Part shown: positions 61,488 to 64,000 of the stretch, piece after piece
Layout: each line of letters begins with the position of its first letter
How positions within the stretch are numbered: position 1 is the first letter of the stretch
NCBI GenBank assembly: GCA_027490155.1
Contig: JAIXYP010000062.1
Location: 1 to 64,000 of the forward strand
DNA length: 64,000 bases
From: Cytophagaceae bacterium
GTDB taxonomy: Bacteria > Bacteroidota > Bacteroidia > Cytophagales > Flexibacteraceae
Direction of reading: 5' to 3'
Made by a program: the position numbers and the translations under genes
The notes under the pieces: generated by a model
Databases searched by the model: none
What the model was told of the DNA's origin: nothing
The model's input: only the letters and a program-made list of their open reading frames with translations

Positions 61488-62411
61488 ATGAAAATCCACT
61501 TCCTGACACCAATCCTTGGCCTGCTAGCTTTCAGCCAATGTACCCCCAAGAAGGACCCAGCCCCTGATGCCGTCCCGACAGCGGCCTCCTATCGCCTAAG
61601 CCCCCGTACCCAGTCAGTGGGTGTCAATGGCGTCGTGACCTATTGCGCCAGCTACACTAACACCATGGGCGAGGTTAGCAACTTGGTGCCAGATTTGGTT
61701 GTGGTCAATAGCAACATCGGGACCACCATAGAGGCTGGCAAAGTCAAAGGCATAGCCGCAGGTACCACCTTGCTCATCAGTAGCTATCGTGGCCTGAGCG
61801 ATACTGTCAACCTCAATGTAGTGGCAGACACCAATGCCCTTGCCAGCCTTTACCTCAGCCCTGATACGGCAGAGGTCCAGATCAATACCCCATTCAGCTT
61901 TAACATTCAGGGACGTGACTTGTTAGGCCGGACGGTCACCTTGCCACCCTTTAACCTCAGCGCGGCTGACCCAGCACTTGGCACCTTCAATACCGCTGGT
62001 GGACTGACCTATACGGGCACAGCCTACGGTACCACCCGCCTGACAGCCACAGCTGCTGGAGTCGTTTCTAATCCGCTTGAGGTTGCCGTCATCCGCAAAG
62101 GTTCGTTCCGTGGGGCCGAAGGCCATTATGGCAATGGTACAATCGTCACCAAGGTCCGGAACGGGCAAGTCGTTATCCGATTTGAGTCCGATTTCTTGTG
62201 CCAGTCAGCCCCTGACCTACGGGTCTATTTATCCAACTCTGCTGAGACAGGCGCCGTCTTCACCAACGGCATCGAGATCGCACTTTTGCGCAGCCTGCAA
62301 GGTCGTCAGTCTTATGTGGTGCCTGCCTCCGTCAACATCAATACCTATCGCCACTGTGTGGTCTATTGTCGCCAGTTCAGCCAAGCTGTCCTGACTACTC
62401 CAATCAACTAG
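61488..62411 (+). CDS. Lipoprotein with Ig-like domain and DM13 electron-transfer-like domain
   Basis: 307 residues. Lipoprotein signal with probable acylated C18 (FSQC). A first Ig/BIG2-like part (about 35-205) is followed by a C-terminal DM13 domain (about 205-303; SFRGAEGHYGNGTIVTK, APDLRVYLSN, HCVVYCRQFSQAVL) with the Cys in VVYC that the family uses as putative redox site. DM13 is proposed to transfer electrons in periplasmic reactions. It is 100 bp after the DoxX gene and 33 bp before the barrel gene. Confidence 0.8.
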   Translation: MKIHFLTPILGLLAFSQCTPKKDPAPDAVPTAASYRLSPRTQSVGVNGVVTYCASYTNTMGEVSNLVPDLVVVNSNIGTTIEAGKVKGIAAGTTLLISSYRGLSDTVNLNVVADTNALASLYLSPDTAEVQINTPFSFNIQGRDLLGRTVTLPPFNLSAADPALGTFNTAGGLTYTGTAYGTTRLTATAAGVVSNPLEVAVIRKGSFRGAEGHYGNGTIVTKVRNGQVVIRFESDFLCQSAPDLRVYLSNSAETGAVFTNGIEIALLRSLQGRQSYVVPASVNINTYRHCVVYCRQFSQAVLTTPIN

Positions 62412-62444
62412 GCCCAGCCCGTCAACGGAACACCACCATCACAG

Positions 62445-63284
62445 ATGAACACTCCAGAACAGATTGGCTTCGGATTGATAAGCAAGGCCCAACGCCTGCA
62501 GTATTGCCTCATGCCCCGTGTGATGGGCCTATTGGTTGGGCTAACAATGTCCTTGTTGCTAAGCACAATTGCCATAGCTCAAACCAGCAAAGCACCAGTA
62601 GCCGCTCCTAAACCACCTGCCCAATGGCCTAAGGGTATCTCTTTTACTGCCAATGGGTCGGTTGGTGGGTCAGAACAGGCCTTGGCCATTAGTGGTCTCT
62701 ACAATTTCAATATCGCCTTTCATAAGCGGTTCAAGATTGGCTTAGGCCTGCGCTCTAGCAGCTACTGGGGCCAAGGCAAATATTTTGAGACCGCACCTGC
62801 CTCGCTGACCACCAATCAAGAAGGCCCACAGGTCATTTTCGTCCCGAGTATCCCCCAAAACATTGACTCCATCAAGGTGGGGCAGGCCTATACCCAGTCG
62901 ATCAATGCCTACCTGAATCTGGAGTATGCCATCAGCCCCAAGTTTGACATCGGCTTCAATATCGATCTAGCAGGCATCACCATCGGTTCGGCATCGGACA
63001 TTTCCTTGGTCTCGAGCTATGTGACCAATACCTCCTCAATCAGCCTAAGCGCCAAACCGACATTTGACAACCTCCTGCTGATTTCGGACAATGACAAAGG
63101 CTCCCTAAATTCCGAAATCTATGCCCGCTACCACGTCAACGACCGTTGGGCCATTGTGGGCGGGGCTTCGTTTCTGTTCTCCGAGCTCAAGACCGACCAG
63201 AAGAACTACAACTTCGGCAATGATCGCTTCCGCCGGAAGGCCTTGTTAGGCACCATTGGCGTCACTTGGTATCCATTTCGGTAG
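62445..63284 (+). CDS. Probable outer-membrane beta-barrel protein
   Basis: 279 residues. A signal peptide spans about 28-45 (LVGLTMSLLLSTIAIAQ); the true start may be the ATG at 62514 (MPRVMGLL). Amphipathic strands end in aromatic residues (GSEQALAISGLYNFNIAF, INAYLNLEYAISPKFDIGF, WAIVGGASFLFSEL) and the protein finishes with VTWYPFR, a C-terminal aromatic typical of barrels. It resembles uncharacterised Bacteroidota barrels found beside YceI and YHS genes. Function unknown; perhaps a small pore or ligand binder. Confidence 0.7.
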   Translation: MNTPEQIGFGLISKAQRLQYCLMPRVMGLLVGLTMSLLLSTIAIAQTSKAPVAAPKPPAQWPKGISFTANGSVGGSEQALAISGLYNFNIAFHKRFKIGLGLRSSSYWGQGKYFETAPASLTTNQEGPQVIFVPSIPQNIDSIKVGQAYTQSINAYLNLEYAISPKFDIGFNIDLAGITIGSASDISLVSSYVTNTSSISLSAKPTFDNLLLISDNDKGSLNSEIYARYHVNDRWAIVGGASFLFSELKTDQKNYNFGNDRFRRKALLGTIGVTWYPFR

Positions 63285-63335
63285 CCGCAAAAGTCTCAAC
63301 TAGGCTTTTTTAACAAACTCCAATCTCCACTACTT

Positions 63336-63884
63336 ATGTTATCCTTTATCCAGCTGCTAACGACCACCCTAATTCCCTTGCTTACTGCTTGGCAGGTCCA
63401 GACCTATGGGGTTGATTTTAGCATCAAACACGGTGTTGGTGGGCGGGCTAATGGCAGCCTCAAGGGGTTAGTAGCCAACATCCAGTTTGACGAGGCCCAC
63501 CCTGAGCTTACCGACATCAGCGCCACCGTCCTGACCAGTACCATCACGACAGGGCTTGGTATCCGGGATAGCAAAATCAAGGGTGATGAATACCTTGATG
63601 TAGTTCGTTTTCCGAAAATCAGCCTTCGGATAAAGGGGGGCACACTAGTTGCACCGAGTCTCTATCGTGCGGTCGGGACATTACAGATAAAGGGCAAGGA
63701 CCAACAAATACCCCTTACCTTTAGATGTAACAAGAAGCCTTTTGTTCCTGGTCAGGCCAATCAGTCGGCCAAGTTCAGCACCCAGTTCACAATCAGTAGG
63801 CTAGACTTTGGGGTTGGTTCCAGCTCCTGGATCTTGGCAGATAGTCTAACAGTAACAGTTGGCGTGACGGCAAACCTGCCCTAG
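63336..63884 (+). CDS. YceI-family secreted lipid-binding-like protein
   Basis: 182 residues. Short signal (about 1-18). The lipocalin-like YceI pattern is clear: VDFSIKHGVGG, GLVANIQFDEAHPELTDISATV, SKIKGDEYLDVVRFPKISL, TLQIKGKDQQIPLTF. Family members bind polyprenyl or other hydrophobic molecules in the periplasm. It is the last complete gene of the YHS-DoxX-DM13-barrel cluster, 51 bp after the barrel gene. Confidence 0.9.
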   Translation: MLSFIQLLTTTLIPLLTAWQVQTYGVDFSIKHGVGGRANGSLKGLVANIQFDEAHPELTDISATVLTSTITTGLGIRDSKIKGDEYLDVVRFPKISLRIKGGTLVAPSLYRAVGTLQIKGKDQQIPLTFRCNKKPFVPGQANQSAKFSTQFTISRLDFGVGSSSWILADSLTVTVGVTANLP

Positions 63885-63960
63885 CGGAGTCCAATAGCCA
63901 AATGCCTTCCACTCCCCATCAAAAAAAAATCACCTCCCTCTATATTACCTCCAGATCACG

Positions 63961-64000
63961 ATGACCGAACTATTAGACTACAACATCGAGGTCCTGCACC
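63961..64000 (+). CDS. 5' end of a further gene, cut by the window edge
   Basis: ATG at 63961 followed by 13 codons (MTELLDYNIEVLH) that stay open to the end. It lies 76 bp behind the YceI gene on the same strand. Too short to identify. Confidence 0.4.
   Translation, partial: MTELLDYNIEVLH

Noticed and set aside
1-64000. CRISPR arrays, rRNA, prophage or complete IS elements
   Set aside because: No regularly spaced repeats, no tRNA T-arm patterns with paired stems, no integrase, transposase or phage structural genes were found on either strand.

Overview
The window reads as about 64 kb of chromosome from a member of the Bacteroidota, probably a Cytophagales/Sphingobacteriales-type environmental bacterium. 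Four large secreted proteins end in a type IX secretion (T9SS) type A sorting domain and one in a type B (gliding-associated) domain. Promoters, where visible, follow the Bacteroidota pattern TTTG-N20-TAnnTTTG, and starts rarely have a Shine-Dalgarno. Several families are Bacteroidota staples: RicT with a long charged tail, DUF2807, DUF2141, bacterial GH3 ligase, lipoprotein DPP III, LytTR regulators and an RND pump fused to its outer-membrane factor. Genes are dense on both strands. No rRNA, tRNA, CRISPR array, prophage or intact insertion sequence was seen.

Layout. 0-6 kb: a giant T9SS beta-helix surface protein. 5.8-8.4 kb: convergent AraC/GyrI-like and MocR-like regulators, the latter lacking the PLP lysine. 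8.7-11.2 kb: an SRPBCC, YCII/DGPF and ECF sigma factor module. 11.4-24.3 kb: serS, DUF2807, ricT, a two-gene PA14/beta-propeller/cytochrome c system, GH3 ligase, a WbpD-like acetyltransferase and DPP III. 24.5-30.2 kb (minus strand): two cell-surface genes, ilvE and murI. 30.6-33.2 kb: a T9SS gene between two copies of a short inverted-repeat element, then a small protein with a possible modified-DNA-reader domain. 33.5-38.6 kb: ROK kinase, LolD-like ATPase, saccharopine dehydrogenase and a degenerate arginase-like protein. 38.6-40.5 kb: a 1.95 kb stretch with almost no coding signal, followed by a small AT-hook-like protein. 41.4-43.9 kb: a T9SS-tagged hydrolase, pdxJ and an orphan RHH antitoxin-like gene behind a clear palindrome. 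44.0-51.6 kb (minus strand): an efflux operon (adaptor, RND-TolC fusion, LytS-type kinase, LytTR regulator), facing a membrane-bound LytTR protein. 52.9-55.0 kb: a DUF2141, SDR and membrane protein operon. 55.0-57.1 kb: a second repeat-bounded T9SS paralogue with a truncated sorting-domain remnant. 57.1-64 kb: a methyltransferase, DUF2238 and DCC proteins, then a Crp-like regulator with YHS, DoxX, DM13 lipoprotein, beta-barrel and YceI genes.

The most distinctive feature is a dispersed family of 120-150 bp elements with TGTCTGAAC-type terminal inverted repeats, with six copies in this window. Five sit within about 20 bp of a stop codon, and two pairs flank paralogous T9SS genes as direct repeats. 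Other points worth attention are the K-to-R MocR regulator, the pump/OMF fusion, the metal-ligand-poor arginase homologue, the orphan antitoxin with its operator, and a possible small RNA between two terminators.
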